Part shown: piece after piece, positions 1 through 8,493 of the stretch | How positions within the stretch are numbered: the first letter of the stretch is position 1 | Layout: each line of letters starts with the position of its first letter | Source: an uncultured Streptococcus sp. | GTDB taxonomy: Bacteria > Bacillota > Bacilli > Lactobacillales > Streptococcaceae | DNA: 24,892 bases | Assembly: GCA_902480035.1 (NCBI GenBank) | Contig: CABSRC010000011.1 | Span: 1 to 24,892 of the forward strand | Reading direction: 5' to 3' | Notes under the pieces: model-generated | What the model saw: the letters and a program-made list of their open reading frames with translations, nothing else | What the model was told of the DNA's origin: nothing | Database searches by the model: none | Program-made: the position numbers and the translations under genes

Positions 1-964
1 CCATCATATTGGCAAAGCTTTCATTCAACCAGAGATCATCCCACCACTTCATGGTCACAAGGTTTCCGAACCATTGGTGAGCCAATTCGTGAGCCACTAC
101 CAAGGCTACTGTTTGACGGCTTTGGGCCGTAGAGTTTTCATCTACTAGAAGGTAGACTTCACGGTAGGTTACCAAGCCCCAGTTTTCCATCGCTCCGGAA
201 GAGAAGTCTGGAAGAGCGATATGAAGGGATTGAGGGATTGGATACTTCACGCCATAGTAGTCTTCATAAAATTCAATAGCACGAACGGCAATATCCAATG
301 AGAAGTCCAAGTTTTCTAATGGGTGAGCTTTGGTAGAGTAGACACCGACTAGGGTTCCATTCTTAGTCTTAGCTGTCACTCCTTGAAGATCTCCAGCAGC
401 AAAGGCAAGGAGGTAAGAAGACATCCGTGGAGTCGTAGCAAATTTCCAAATACCTGTTTCTTTGCGGTTTTCCACATCGATTTCAGGCATATTTGAGAGG
501 GCAATTTCACCTTCTTCTTGGTCAAATTTCAAAGAAAGATCGAAAGTTGCTTTGGCTTCAGGCTCGTCCACACTTGGAAAAGCTTCACGCGCAAAATGGC
601 TCTCGAACTGAGTAGAGAGGACTTCCTTCTTCACGCCATCAATGCTGTAGTAAGATGGGTAAATCCCTGTCATATTGTCTGTGATCTTACCAGAATAGGT
701 CAGAGTAACTGTCACTTGACCTGTTCCTTCCAATTCAACATAGACTGCTTCATTGTCATCATCAACCGTAAATGGACGGGCTTGACCTGCTACTTCTACT
801 GTTTCGATGGTCAAATCCTTTTGGTGAAGCGAGATCTTGTCCGCCTTGGCTTGACCTGTGATCACCACACGACCGCTAAAGGTCTTAGTTTTACGACTTA
901 AATCCAAAAACACTTCGTAATGTTCTGGAACGAATGTTTCTACAAAATGTGCAACTGCTTGCAT
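1..964 (-). CDS. pepN: Aminopeptidase N (M1 family), 5' part only
   Basis: Zinc metallo-aminopeptidase of the M1 family, a cytosolic enzyme that removes N-terminal residues from peptides and feeds peptide-derived amino acids to the cell. The gene runs off the left edge: 321 codons are present of a family that is usually about 845-850. Reading from the ATG at 962-964, which follows a good AGGAGG site, I see the substrate-binding GAMEN motif at residues 257-261, the zinc motif HELAH at 292-296 and the third zinc ligand in LNE (E315), exactly 18 residues after the second His. No frameshift is seen. A possible extended -10 lies near 1015-1025 but is weak. The phoU terminator lies just upstream, so pepN is probably a separate transcription unit. 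Confidence 0.96.
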   Translation of the reverse strand, partial: MQAVAHFVETFVPEHYEVFLDLSRKTKTFSGRVVITGQAKADKISLHQKDLTIETVEVAGQARPFTVDDDNEAVYVELEGTGQVTVTLTYSGKITDNMTGIYPSYYSIDGVKKEVLSTQFESHFAREAFPSVDEPEAKATFDLSLKFDQEEGEIALSNMPEIDVENRKETGIWKFATTPRMSSYLLAFAAGDLQGVTAKTKNGTLVGVYSTKAHPLENLDFSLDIAVRAIEFYEDYYGVKYPIPQSLHIALPDFSSGAMENWGLVTYREVYLLVDENSTAQSRQTVALVVAHELAHQWFGNLVTMKWWDDLWLNESFANMM

Positions 965-1038
965 AATTTCCTCCTTTAAAAGTTTCATGCTTTCCAATGA
1001 AAAGCCCTAATAAAACTATTTTATCACAAAGTTGGGAT

Positions 1039-1070
1039 AAAAGAAAAGACAAGCATGACAATGCCTGTCT
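1039..1070 (-). terminator. Rho-independent terminator after phoU
   Basis: On the minus strand a 10-bp stem (1047-1056 with 1061-1070, one G-U pair, 4-nt loop TGTC) is followed by a T-rich tail at 1046-1039. It lies 24 bases past the phoU stop and would end the pst operon before pepN. Confidence 0.85.
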
Positions 1071-1093
1071 GAGATCGAAAAGACTCCATAGTC

Positions 1094-1747
1094 TTACATT
1101 TCGATAATTTTACCTGTTTCAAAGTAAACCACCCATTCACAGATATTTTTTGCATAATCTCCGATGCGTTCCAAGAAGTTGATCACTTGGAAATAATCCC
1201 GTCCAGTCACGATGGACTCTGGATTATTCCGAATTTCTTCTGTTGCTAATTCTTGGATGCTATCGAAGTAATGGTTGATGACTTCGTCTCGTGAAGCAAC
1301 TTCATAGGCCAAATCCACATCGCCTTTGAGGTAAACATCAAGTGTCGCTTCGACAAAATCTTTGACTTCACGGCCCATCTTGCTGATCTCTTCCTCAACA
1401 GATTGAATACGGACTTCTCCTTTCATGCGAATCGTTGCCTTGGCAATTGATACTGCGTGGTCACCCATCCGCTCTAAGTCAGAGACCGCTTTTAAGACAG
1501 TCATCACGACACGAAGGTCTTGTGAAACGGGCTGTTGAAGGGCAATAATCTCAAAGGATTTACGCTCTAATTTCACTTCGTAGTCGTTGATCTCCGCATC
1601 ATCTTCGATAACTTGGCGGGCCAATTCACGGTCATGGGTCACGAAAGCGCGGACCGTACGGTTGATCTGACTCAACACTTCATTTCCCATTGCATAAAAC
1701 TGGTTATGCAACTTCTCTAAATCTTCTTCAAATTGAACTCGTAACAT
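1094..1747 (-). CDS. phoU: Phosphate uptake regulator PhoU
   Basis: PhoU is a soluble all-helical protein that links the Pst transporter to phosphate signalling and restrains uptake when phosphate is plentiful. The 217-residue length is typical. Two copies of the family's metal-site motif are visible, D90-L-E-R-M-G-D96 and E193-R-I-G-D197, one in each half of the tandem three-helix repeat. It is the last gene of the pst operon, 12 bases after pstB2, and a terminator follows. No histidine kinase or response regulator gene lies beside it, so its signalling partner, if it has one, is elsewhere in the genome. Confidence 0.95.
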   Translation of the reverse strand: MLRVQFEEDLEKLHNQFYAMGNEVLSQINRTVRAFVTHDRELARQVIEDDAEINDYEVKLERKSFEIIALQQPVSQDLRVVMTVLKAVSDLERMGDHAVSIAKATIRMKGEVRIQSVEEEISKMGREVKDFVEATLDVYLKGDVDLAYEVASRDEVINHYFDSIQELATEEIRNNPESIVTGRDYFQVINFLERIGDYAKNICEWVVYFETGKIIEM

Positions 1748-1759
1748 TTTATTTTCTTC

Positions 1760-2518
1760 CTATCCAAATTTACCAGAGACATAGTCTTCTGTTTCTTTCT
1801 TAGCTGGGTTCAAGAACATTTCATTGGTGTCATTGTACTCAATCAAATCGCCATTCAAGAAAAAGGCTGTTTTATCGGAAATCCGACTTGCTTGTTGCAT
1901 GGAGCGTGTCACCAAGAGCATGGTGTAGCGGTCTTTTAGTCCATATAAGGTTTCTTCAATCTTACCAGCTGAAATCGGGTCCAGCGCTGAAGTTGGTTCA
2001 TCCAAAAGAATAATCTTTGGACTGGTCGCAAGAACCCGCGCCACACAGACCCGCTGCTGCTGACCACCGGAAAGTCCGATAGCTGAATCATGCAGTCGAT
2101 CCTTGACTTCATCCCAGATGGAAGCGCGTTTCAATGAGGTTTCAACTGCCTCATCTAAGACAGCCTTATCCTTGACCCCATTAATCATCAACCCATAAGT
2201 CACATTATCATAAATGGACATTGGAAAGGGATTGGGCTGTTGGAAGACCATTCCGATTTCCTTACGCAATTCGACCGTATCGGTCCGTGGTCCGTAGATA
2301 TTGTGACCGTTATAGAGGACGGTCCCTGTGGTCGTGACCTCATGGTTAAGGTCCCCCATGCGGTTAATGGCTTTTAAAAGGGTAGATTTCCCTGATCCTG
2401 AAGGACCAATCAAGGCTGTAATCTCCTTTGGAGCAAAATCCAAAGAGACACTATTCAAAGCCTTCTTTTTATTGTAATAAACCGACAAGTCCTTGACTTG
2501 CAAAATTGGTTCTGTCAT
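1760..2518 (-). CDS. pstB2: Phosphate ABC transporter ATPase, second copy
   Basis: Cytoplasmic ATPase that powers phosphate import through PstC/PstA. The 252-residue protein has Walker A GPSGSGKST (38-46), the PstB-type Q-loop (VFQQPNPFP, 91-99), the signature LSGGQQQR (149-156) and Walker B with catalytic E174. The switch-loop position is odd: the expected VTHxMQQ reads VTRSMQQ, so the conserved histidine is Arg205. The neighbouring pstB1 keeps His. This predicts a heterodimeric ATPase with one altered site, or a second ATPase with reduced turnover. I believe I have seen Arg here in other streptococcal PstB2 proteins, so it may be lineage-wide. It lies 29 bases after pstB1. The 1/2 numbering follows operon order. 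Confidence 0.94.
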   Translation of the reverse strand: MTEPILQVKDLSVYYNKKKALNSVSLDFAPKEITALIGPSGSGKSTLLKAINRMGDLNHEVTTTGTVLYNGHNIYGPRTDTVELRKEIGMVFQQPNPFPMSIYDNVTYGLMINGVKDKAVLDEAVETSLKRASIWDEVKDRLHDSAIGLSGGQQQRVCVARVLATSPKIILLDEPTSALDPISAGKIEETLYGLKDRYTMLLVTRSMQQASRISDKTAFFLNGDLIEYNDTNEMFLNPAKKETEDYVSGKFG

Positions 2519-2547
2519 TCTATTTTCCTTTTTGTTGTCATATTACT

Positions 2548-3351
2548 TTATCCAAAGTGACCCGATACATAATCGTTGGTCGATTGCAATTTCGCATTTT
2601 GGAAAATATTCGAAGTCTTATCGTACTCGATGAGGTTTCCCAGATAAAAGAAACCGGTATAATCACTAGCACGGGCTGCTTGTTGCATGCTGTGGGTCAC
2701 AATGACAATGGTGTAATCCTTCTTCAACTCCAGCATGGTTTCTTCTAATTGCGCTGTTGCGATCGGATCAAGCGCTGAAGCTGGCTCATCCATGAGCAAA
2801 ATGTCCGGCTTCACCGAGATAGCCCGCGCGATACAAAGTCGTTGCTGTTGACCACCTGAAAGCGTTAGAGCTGATTTGTGAAGATCATCCTTGACCTGAT
2901 CCCATAGGGCTGCCTGTTTCAAAGAAGTTTCGACCAATTCGTCCAAGATCTTCTTGTCTTTCACCCCAGCACGTTCATGCGGGAAGGTGATATTTTTGTA
3001 TATTGATTTGGCAAAAGGATTGGGCCGTTGGAAAACCATCCCGATGTGCTTGCGCATTTCATAGACATTGATATCTGGACGGTTGACATCGATTCCTTCA
3101 TACCAAATTTCACCCGTAACACGCGCAATATCGATGGTATCATTCATCCGGTTCAAACTACGAAGGTAGGTTGATTTTCCAGATCCTGACGGACCGATCA
3201 AGGCTGTAATCTTATTCTTTTCAAACTGCATGTCGACGCCTTTAATGGACTCGTTCGTTCCATAATAGACATGTAAATCTTTGGTCGATAGGACTACCTT
3301 TTCTTCAGGAAAAGTAATGATGTGTCTCTCATCCCAATTGTATTTTGACAT
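2548..3351 (-). CDS. pstB1: Phosphate ABC transporter ATPase, first copy
   Basis: ATPase subunit of the Pst phosphate importer. It has Walker A GPSGSGKST (53-61), the PstB Q-loop (VFQRPNPF, 106-113), signature LSGGQQQR (164-171), Walker B ending D188-E189, and an intact switch histidine H220 in VTHSMQQ. It is 267 residues long, with an N-terminal extension of about 20 residues before the ABC core compared with PstB2. The start is supported by AAAGGAGAAGAA just upstream. It follows pstA by 10 bases. Together with PstB2 it gives the operon two different ATPases for one membrane channel, a common Gram-positive layout that suggests a PstB1-PstB2 heterodimer. Confidence 0.95.
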   Translation of the reverse strand: MSKYNWDERHIITFPEEKVVLSTKDLHVYYGTNESIKGVDMQFEKNKITALIGPSGSGKSTYLRSLNRMNDTIDIARVTGEIWYEGIDVNRPDINVYEMRKHIGMVFQRPNPFAKSIYKNITFPHERAGVKDKKILDELVETSLKQAALWDQVKDDLHKSALTLSGGQQQRLCIARAISVKPDILLMDEPASALDPIATAQLEETMLELKKDYTIVIVTHSMQQAARASDYTGFFYLGNLIEYDKTSNIFQNAKLQSTNDYVSGHFG

Positions 3352-3361
3352 TTCTTCTCCT

Positions 3362-4246
3362 TTAAGCAGATGTTAGTTTTTTATGGAGGTAAGTTCCGAG
3401 TTTGCGCGCTCCAAAGTTAAAGATCAAGATAAAGATCAAAAGAACGGCGGCAGAACCGGCTGAGACTTCGATCGAATCTGGAATGGTTCCTTCACTGTTG
3501 ACCTTCCAGATATGGACAGCCAAGGTTTCAGCCTGACGGAAGATCGAAATTGGACTGGTCACACTAAAGATATTCCAGTTTGACCAATCAAGGGCTGGAG
3601 CCGATTGACCTGCAGTATAGATCAAGGCAGCAGCTTCCCCAAAGATCCGTCCTGAGGCCAAGACAACCCCAGTGATAATACTTGGAAGAGCTTCTGGTAC
3701 CACGACATGGATCACAGTTTCCCAGCGAGACAAGCCCAGTGCTAGACCTGCTTCGCGCTGCGTATGGTGGACATGCTGCAAGCTATCTTCGATATTGCGG
3801 GTCATCTGTGGCAGGTTAAAGACGGTCAAGGCCAAGGCCCCTGAAATGATCGAAAATCCATATTTGAACTGGACAACGAAGACCAGGTAACCAAAGAGAC
3901 CTACAACAACAGATGGCAAAGAAGACAAGATCTCAATACAGGTACGAACCAAATTGGTCAAGCGACCTTTTTTAGCGTACTCAGAGAGGTAAATCCCAGC
4001 TCCAAGAGAAAGTGGGAAGGAAATCACCAAGGTAATGACTAAGAGAAAGAAGGAATTATACAATTGAATTCCGATCCCTCCTCCTGCTTGGTAAGAAGAA
4101 GATTTTCCAGTCAAGAAGTGCCAAGATACATGGGGCAAGCCACGGACTAAGATATAAAGGATCAATGAGGCAAGAATCGCAACGATGATCCCTGAAATAG
4201 CATACAGCACTCCTGTCGCAATTTTATCCATTCGTTTAGCGTGCAT
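3362..4246 (-). CDS. pstA: Phosphate ABC transporter permease PstA
   Basis: One of two membrane subunits forming the Pst phosphate channel. The 294-residue protein has about six hydrophobic segments. The cytoplasmic EAA coupling loop (EAGLALGLSRWETV, about residues 160-175), which docks on the ATPase, is clear. Its first 11 bases overlap the end of pstC (4236-4246), which implies translational coupling and matched amounts of the two permeases. A second in-frame ATG five codons later is possible, but the first has the better-placed ribosome site within the pstC end. Confidence 0.95.
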   Translation of the reverse strand: MHAKRMDKIATGVLYAISGIIVAILASLILYILVRGLPHVSWHFLTGKSSSYQAGGGIGIQLYNSFFLLVITLVISFPLSLGAGIYLSEYAKKGRLTNLVRTCIEILSSLPSVVVGLFGYLVFVVQFKYGFSIISGALALTVFNLPQMTRNIEDSLQHVHHTQREAGLALGLSRWETVIHVVVPEALPSIITGVVLASGRIFGEAAALIYTAGQSAPALDWSNWNIFSVTSPISIFRQAETLAVHIWKVNSEGTIPDSIEVSAGSAAVLLIFILIFNFGARKLGTYLHKKLTSA

Positions 4247-5147
4247 AGTTCTTCTTACCTCTTTCTTTCGTAATCAGTTTAATCACACTGTTAAAGGCAA
4301 GACTCATGAGGAGCAATACCAAGGCGAGTGACCAAAGAACATTGTTATTGACCGTACCCATGACGGTATTTCCGATTCCCATGGTCAAAATAGAGGTGAG
4401 GGTGGAAGCTGGTGTCGTGAGTGAAGTTGGCACGACAGCGGAGTTTCCGACCACCATCTGGATGGCCAAAGCTTCCCCAAAGGCACGCGCCATTCCAAAG
4501 ACGACTGCTGTAAAGATTCCAGAGCGGGCTGCCTTGAGAGTGACATGCCAAATGGTTTGCCAGCGGGTCGCTCCCATGGCCATACTCGCTTCCCGGTAAT
4601 GACGGGGAACAGCTCGGAGGCTATCGGTCGTCATAAAGGTGACAGTTGGCAGGATCATAACAAAGAGGACAAAGACCCCTGAGAGAATCCCAAAACCAGT
4701 CCCACCAAAGAGACTACGCGTAAATGGGACGACCACTTGAAGGCCAATAAATCCGTAAACAACTGAAGGAATTCCCACTAAGAGCTCAATCGCTGGTTGC
4801 AAGAAACGAGCTCCTTTAGGAGAGACTTCTGTCATGAAAACTGCTGCACCAATGGCAAACGGCGTTGCCAAGAGGGCAGAAAGCAAGGTTACAATAAAGG
4901 AACCTAGAATCATTGGTAGGGCTCCGAATTCCTTTGCAGCAGGATTCCAAGTACTCCCAAATAGAAAACTAAAGATATTGACTTTATTAACAAAGAAAGT
5001 CGATAAACCTTTTTGGGCCACGAAAATCAAAATCATGGCAACGACCACGACAATCAAACTCATACATAAAAAAGTAATGGTTTTCCCAAATTTTTCTAGG
5101 CGGGAGTTTTTTGATTTCGTCAGCATTTTTTTTGCTACTTCGTTCAT
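4236..5147 (-). CDS. pstC: Phosphate ABC transporter permease PstC
   Basis: Second membrane subunit of the Pst channel. It has 303 residues, an N-terminal cytoplasmic stretch rich in Lys/Arg, a first membrane helix at about residues 23-45, and five more hydrophobic segments. The coupling loop EASMAMGATRWQTIWH lies at about residues 185-200. It starts 16 bases after pstS and overlaps pstA by 11 bases. The ribosome site before the ATG (AGGTAAAAA) is modest. Confidence 0.95.
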   Translation of the reverse strand: MNEVAKKMLTKSKNSRLEKFGKTITFLCMSLIVVVVAMILIFVAQKGLSTFFVNKVNIFSFLFGSTWNPAAKEFGALPMILGSFIVTLLSALLATPFAIGAAVFMTEVSPKGARFLQPAIELLVGIPSVVYGFIGLQVVVPFTRSLFGGTGFGILSGVFVLFVMILPTVTFMTTDSLRAVPRHYREASMAMGATRWQTIWHVTLKAARSGIFTAVVFGMARAFGEALAIQMVVGNSAVVPTSLTTPASTLTSILTMGIGNTVMGTVNNNVLWSLALVLLLMSLAFNSVIKLITKERGKKNYAR

Positions 5148-5163
5148 TTTTTACCTAATTCTT

Positions 5164-6030
5164 TTATTTTTTTGTCACATTCCCTTTTAAATCACGGGTG
5201 ACTTTCATATCATTGATTGGGATATAGCCCATCTTACCAACAACCTTTTGCTGAACCTCATCGGTCATCATGTAGTCAATGAATTTTTTAGACAACTCAT
5301 TAGGTTTTCCCTTAGTATACATGTGTTCGTAAGACCAGATTGGCCAGTTATTGTTGACGACATTGGCTTTAGTTGGTTGATAGCCATTAAGCTTCATGGT
5401 TTTAACACTGCTATCCAAGTAGGTAAAGGCTAGATAAGAGATGGCTCCTGGCGTCTGAGAAACGATGTTTTTCACCATTCCATTAGAATCTTGCTCTTGG
5501 GCCTGCTTGGGTTGTTTGCCATCCATGATAACGGCATCAAAGACAGCACGGCTACCAGAACCTACGGCACGGTTCACAATCGTGATCTCAAGATCTGGAC
5601 CACCCAACTGCTTCCAGTTGGTATATTCGCCTGTAAAGATCTTTCGCAATTGCTCCGTTGTCAGATTGTCGATCGAGATATTTTTATTGGCAATGATGGC
5701 AGTCCCTGCTACGGCTACCTGATGATCGACCAGACTAGAGGCATCGATCCCAGACTTTTCCTCTGCAAACAGATCACTATTTCCGATGTCCACAGCACCT
5801 GATTGAACTTGTGAAAGTCCTGTACCAGAACCTCCTCCTTGTACATTCACAATCTTACCAGGATGTTCTTCAATGTAGCGATCTACCACTCCTTCAACCA
5901 AGGGTTGCAAGGCAGTCGATCCAACAGCAGTGATGGATTCTCCGCGATTGATCCAAGAAGCACAAGCAGATAAACTTCCTGCTAATGCGATCGTCGCTAG
6001 TCCTAGGATCAGCTTTTTAGACTTTTTCAA
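5164..6030 (-). CDS. pstS: Phosphate-binding lipoprotein PstS, TTG start
   Basis: High-affinity phosphate receptor anchored to the outer face of the membrane that hands phosphate to PstC/PstA. Residues 1-23 form a lipoprotein signal: KKSKK, a hydrophobic core, then the lipobox LSAC with lipidated Cys23. The mature protein has the phosphate-loop elements typical of PstS, including AVGSTALQPL, QGGGSGTG and VDIGNSD. It has 288 residues, a normal length. The start is a TTG at 6030: an ATG four bases upstream runs into a stop after one further codon, and AAGGAGA is well placed for the TTG. It is the first gene of the pst operon, where the rare start codon may limit its yield. Confidence 0.95.
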   Translation of the reverse strand: MKKSKKLILGLATIALAGSLSACASWINRGESITAVGSTALQPLVEGVVDRYIEEHPGKIVNVQGGGSGTGLSQVQSGAVDIGNSDLFAEEKSGIDASSLVDHQVAVAGTAIIANKNISIDNLTTEQLRKIFTGEYTNWKQLGGPDLEITIVNRAVGSGSRAVFDAVIMDGKQPKQAQEQDSNGMVKNIVSQTPGAISYLAFTYLDSSVKTMKLNGYQPTKANVVNNNWPIWSYEHMYTKGKPNELSKKFIDYMMTDEVQQKVVGKMGYIPINDMKVTRDLKGNVTKK

Positions 6031-6045
6031 ATCATGTCTCCTTGA

Positions 6046-6061
6046 TATTTCACTATTTCAC
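6046..6061 (-). repeat. 8-bp tandem repeat in the pstS leader
   Basis: The minus strand reads GTGAAATA twice without a gap, ending 15 bases before the pstS start. It could be a regulator or mRNA-level site, or just a short A/T-rich repeat. I know of no streptococcal Pho-box definition that it fits. Confidence 0.6.
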
Positions 6062-6103
6062 TTATGATTTTGACAAGTTTCTTTTTAAAAAAACTGTACT
6101 TCC

Positions 6104-6112
6104 ACTATATCA
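6104..6112 (-). promoter_or_regulatory. Extended -10 promoter of the pst operon
   Basis: The minus strand reads TGATATAGT, an extended -10 (TG, one base, TATAGT). No good -35 is present 16-18 bases upstream, as expected for an activator-dependent promoter. The leader would be about 65 bases and contains a perfect 8-bp tandem repeat (6046-6061). Confidence 0.5.
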
Positions 6113-6137
6113 TAGAACGGGTTCTTTGCCCAGCATT

Positions 6138-7442
6138 TTACCTAAAACGAAGCCCCTTTGGATAGAAATTTTTCAGGGTTTGCCCGGTCACTTTGGCAAA
6201 GCCCAAACCATTGCCTTCTACAAGGACCTGGTACCATCCATTTGGATGCGTTTCCTTCAATTGAACTGTCTCTCCCGCCACATAATGAACAAAGTCCTCA
6301 GGCGTGATCGAAACGGTCTCTTTGACTTCACTCGGTCTTAGTGCTAAGCCAAGTGCAAAACTAGGTTCAAAACGATTTTTCTTGAAGGTTCCTAGATGCA
6401 AGCCATTTCGAGCAATTTTTACTTTGCGCAAATCTGGTAACCCTAAAGGAACTAAATACAGCTCGTCACCAAAGGTTTCGAGGACCCCTTCCAGAGTAAT
6501 CTTCAAATGTTTCTTAGCAAATTCCTGCCACAATTTTTTTTGTTCAGCAGATAATTGGTCCTTTTTGGAAGGGATTTTAGCAGGCCGATTCTCTCCTAGA
6601 TAACGGAACTTAGCAACAAATTGTCCCTCCCCTTTAAAGAGATGAGGATACATGCGCGCCGTTTCTGGATGGTCAATGCCTTCTGCCATACCATTGATCT
6701 TCTCGATCGTTTCCAATTCTAGATCAAAATTATCTAAGAGCCAGGATACGATCTCTTCATTTTCCTCAGGAGCCCAGGTACAGGTTGAATAAACCAAGGA
6801 ACCACCTGGAACCAACATCTTGAGAGCATCCTCCAGAACCTCTCTTTGAAGGAGACTGCACTCTCGAGGGTAATTGACAGACCAATAGTCCATGGCATCT
6901 GGTTGCTTGCGGAACATCCCCTCACCTGAACAAGGGGCATCTAGTACAATCAGATCAAAAAAGCCTGAGAAAACTTTGGCCAGACGATCGGCAGACTCAT
7001 TGGTTACTAGCACATTTCGCGCACCAAAGCGTTCGACATTCTCTACAAGAATTTTCGAGCGCCCCTTATGGATTTCATTGGAGACCAAGAGTCCTTGATT
7101 GTCCAAATAAGACAAGAGTTGCGTCGTCTTACCACCAGGTGCTGCGGCTAGGTCTAGGACCTTCATCCCAGGTTTCGGCTGGGCGACTTGGGCCACTATC
7201 TGAGCTGCTGGCTCTTGCGAATAGACCAAGCCCGTTGCGTGCTCGATGGATTTCCCTGAGACCTTTCCATAATGTCCCCAAGGGGTATTGGGAATCGGAT
7301 CATCAAATGCTTTTTGCGCTTCTTTCAAGGGATTAGTCCGAAAGGCTGCTACTGCTTCTTGATCAAAGGTCGCAAAAAAAGCAGCAGCATCCTCACCTAG
7401 AAGATGCTGGTATTTTTCTTTAAAACCATTGGGAAAATTCAT
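6138..7442 (-). CDS. rsmF: 16S rRNA cytosine-C5 methyltransferase, RsmF/YebU type
   Basis: SAM-dependent RNA m5C methyltransferase of the NOP2/RsmB/RsmF family, probably acting on 16S rRNA. The SAM-binding motif DLAAAPGGKTTQL is at residues 97-109. The two family cysteines are present: C171 in LDAPCSGEG (motif IV, product release) and C221 in YSTCTW (motif VI, nucleophile). The length of 434 residues allows a C-terminal RsmF-specific plus PUA-like domain. Its ATG abuts the stop of the upstream IMPase gene with no gap. No convincing terminator separates it from pstS, so some readthrough into pst is possible. The exact target base cannot be read from sequence. Confidence 0.88.
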   Translation of the reverse strand: MNFPNGFKEKYQHLLGEDAAAFFATFDQEAVAAFRTNPLKEAQKAFDDPIPNTPWGHYGKVSGKSIEHATGLVYSQEPAAQIVAQVAQPKPGMKVLDLAAAPGGKTTQLLSYLDNQGLLVSNEIHKGRSKILVENVERFGARNVLVTNESADRLAKVFSGFFDLIVLDAPCSGEGMFRKQPDAMDYWSVNYPRECSLLQREVLEDALKMLVPGGSLVYSTCTWAPEENEEIVSWLLDNFDLELETIEKINGMAEGIDHPETARMYPHLFKGEGQFVAKFRYLGENRPAKIPSKKDQLSAEQKKLWQEFAKKHLKITLEGVLETFGDELYLVPLGLPDLRKVKIARNGLHLGTFKKNRFEPSFALGLALRPSEVKETVSITPEDFVHYVAGETVQLKETHPNGWYQVLVEGNGLGFAKVTGQTLKNFYPKGLRFR

Positions 7443-8213
7443 TTAACTTCTCCCTTTCTTAAGATAGGTTTGAATCTCTGTTAACTTCACCTTTGGAACC
7501 ATCATAATGGGTTCGACTGTCTGGTAATTAGGTTTATCCCCATTTAGATTTAGGACGGTATAGCCTAACCGTTCTCCCATGATCGCTGCGGCTGCATAGT
7601 CCCATGGCCAGATATAGCTAAAGTAAGCTAAAATACCACCTGAGAGAATTTTTGAAAAACTAATACCGGCACTGCCATAGACCCGGATTCCTAGTGAATC
7701 CATGCCAAGATCGGCCATTCCCCAGTCATTTTTCTCAAGCATACCGACATTTGACGCAATCAGAAAGTTTTCCAATGGCTGGTCCACAAAAGGCGTCAAT
7801 TCAACCTCATTGCGATAAACAGGGAATTCTCCACCCCCGTAAAAAAGGTAATCCCGCATCACATCGTAGATCAGGCCAAACCGACCAATTCCGTCTTCAA
7901 AATAGGCCACCATGACCGCAAAATCTTCCTTTTGGGTTACAAAATTATTGGTCCCATCAATGGGATCAATCACCCAAACGGATCCTTCTGAAATCGGTGA
8001 ACGAAGGCCATCTTCCTCCGCAAAAATCCGATCTTCTGGGTAGCGATTTGTGATTTTTTCAACCAAATCATTTTGAACCTGTTGGTCCATCTGGGTTACT
8101 AAATCTGTCGGCCCAGTCTTTTTTGAGATCATCAAGTCATCATGAAGATGAAGACGCAAGTAGTCTCCAGCCTCTAAAACGATTTGTTTGGCAAACTCTA
8201 ACTTATTCTTCAA
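7443..8213 (-). CDS. Inositol monophosphatase family phosphatase, probable TTG start
   Basis: Mg2+-dependent sugar- or inositol-phosphate phosphatase of the IMPase/SuhB family. Metal-site motifs are present: EED at residues 66-68 (FAEEDG), DPIDGT at 83-88, and a C-terminal WDYAAA. I place the start at the TTG at 8213 (256 residues), where the protein begins to match the family (KNKLEFAKQ). This overlaps the end of the UPF0223 gene by 11 bases. An ATG at 8258 would add 15 Lys/Arg-rich residues fully inside the upstream gene and is less likely. The physiological substrate is unknown; in streptococci such genes are annotated only by family. Confidence 0.88.
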   Translation of the reverse strand: MKNKLEFAKQIVLEAGDYLRLHLHDDLMISKKTGPTDLVTQMDQQVQNDLVEKITNRYPEDRIFAEEDGLRSPISEGSVWVIDPIDGTNNFVTQKEDFAVMVAYFEDGIGRFGLIYDVMRDYLFYGGGEFPVYRNEVELTPFVDQPLENFLIASNVGMLEKNDWGMADLGMDSLGIRVYGSAGISFSKILSGGILAYFSYIWPWDYAAAAIMGERLGYTVLNLNGDKPNYQTVEPIMMVPKVKLTEIQTYLKKGRS

Positions 8214-8481
8214 GAGAAAACCATCCTTCCTCTTTTTGCTTTGCAGCCTGGGTCGCACGATAGAGAGAATAACCGCTCACTTCTTCGAACTCCCGTCCGA
8301 GACGTTTTTCTTCTCCAATACTAGGCACGACCTTCTTAAAAGCGCGGTAGGCTTCCATGTATTCTTTGGCCTCTACCTTACTTTCATAGGCTTCTTCAAC
8401 TTTATTGTAAAAAGAAAGCACTGAAGCAAGCTCTTCAGTGCTCCACGATAAGTCCAGTGGGTAACTATAATTTTTTTGCAT
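8203..8481 (-). CDS. UPF0223 family protein
   Basis: Small 92-residue helical protein that fits the UPF0223 (YktA) family by length and by its N-terminal NYSYPLDLSWSTEE pattern. Function is unknown. It carries Y-S-Y-P-L-D-L and a charged central helix, with no Cys and no membrane segment. It starts 12 bases after the spx stop and overlaps the IMPase gene, so the four genes spx to rsmF are most likely one transcript. The constant pairing with spx in Firmicutes suggests, but does not show, a link to stress physiology. Confidence 0.9.
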   Translation of the reverse strand: MQKNYSYPLDLSWSTEELASVLSFYNKVEEAYESKVEAKEYMEAYRAFKKVVPSIGEEKRLGREFEEVSGYSLYRATQAAKQKEEGWFSLEE

Positions 8482-8493
8482 TCGACATACTTC

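Noticed and set aside
5491..5802. 103-codon plus-strand ORF inside pstS
   Set aside because: Shadow frame of a well supported gene, with no family signature.
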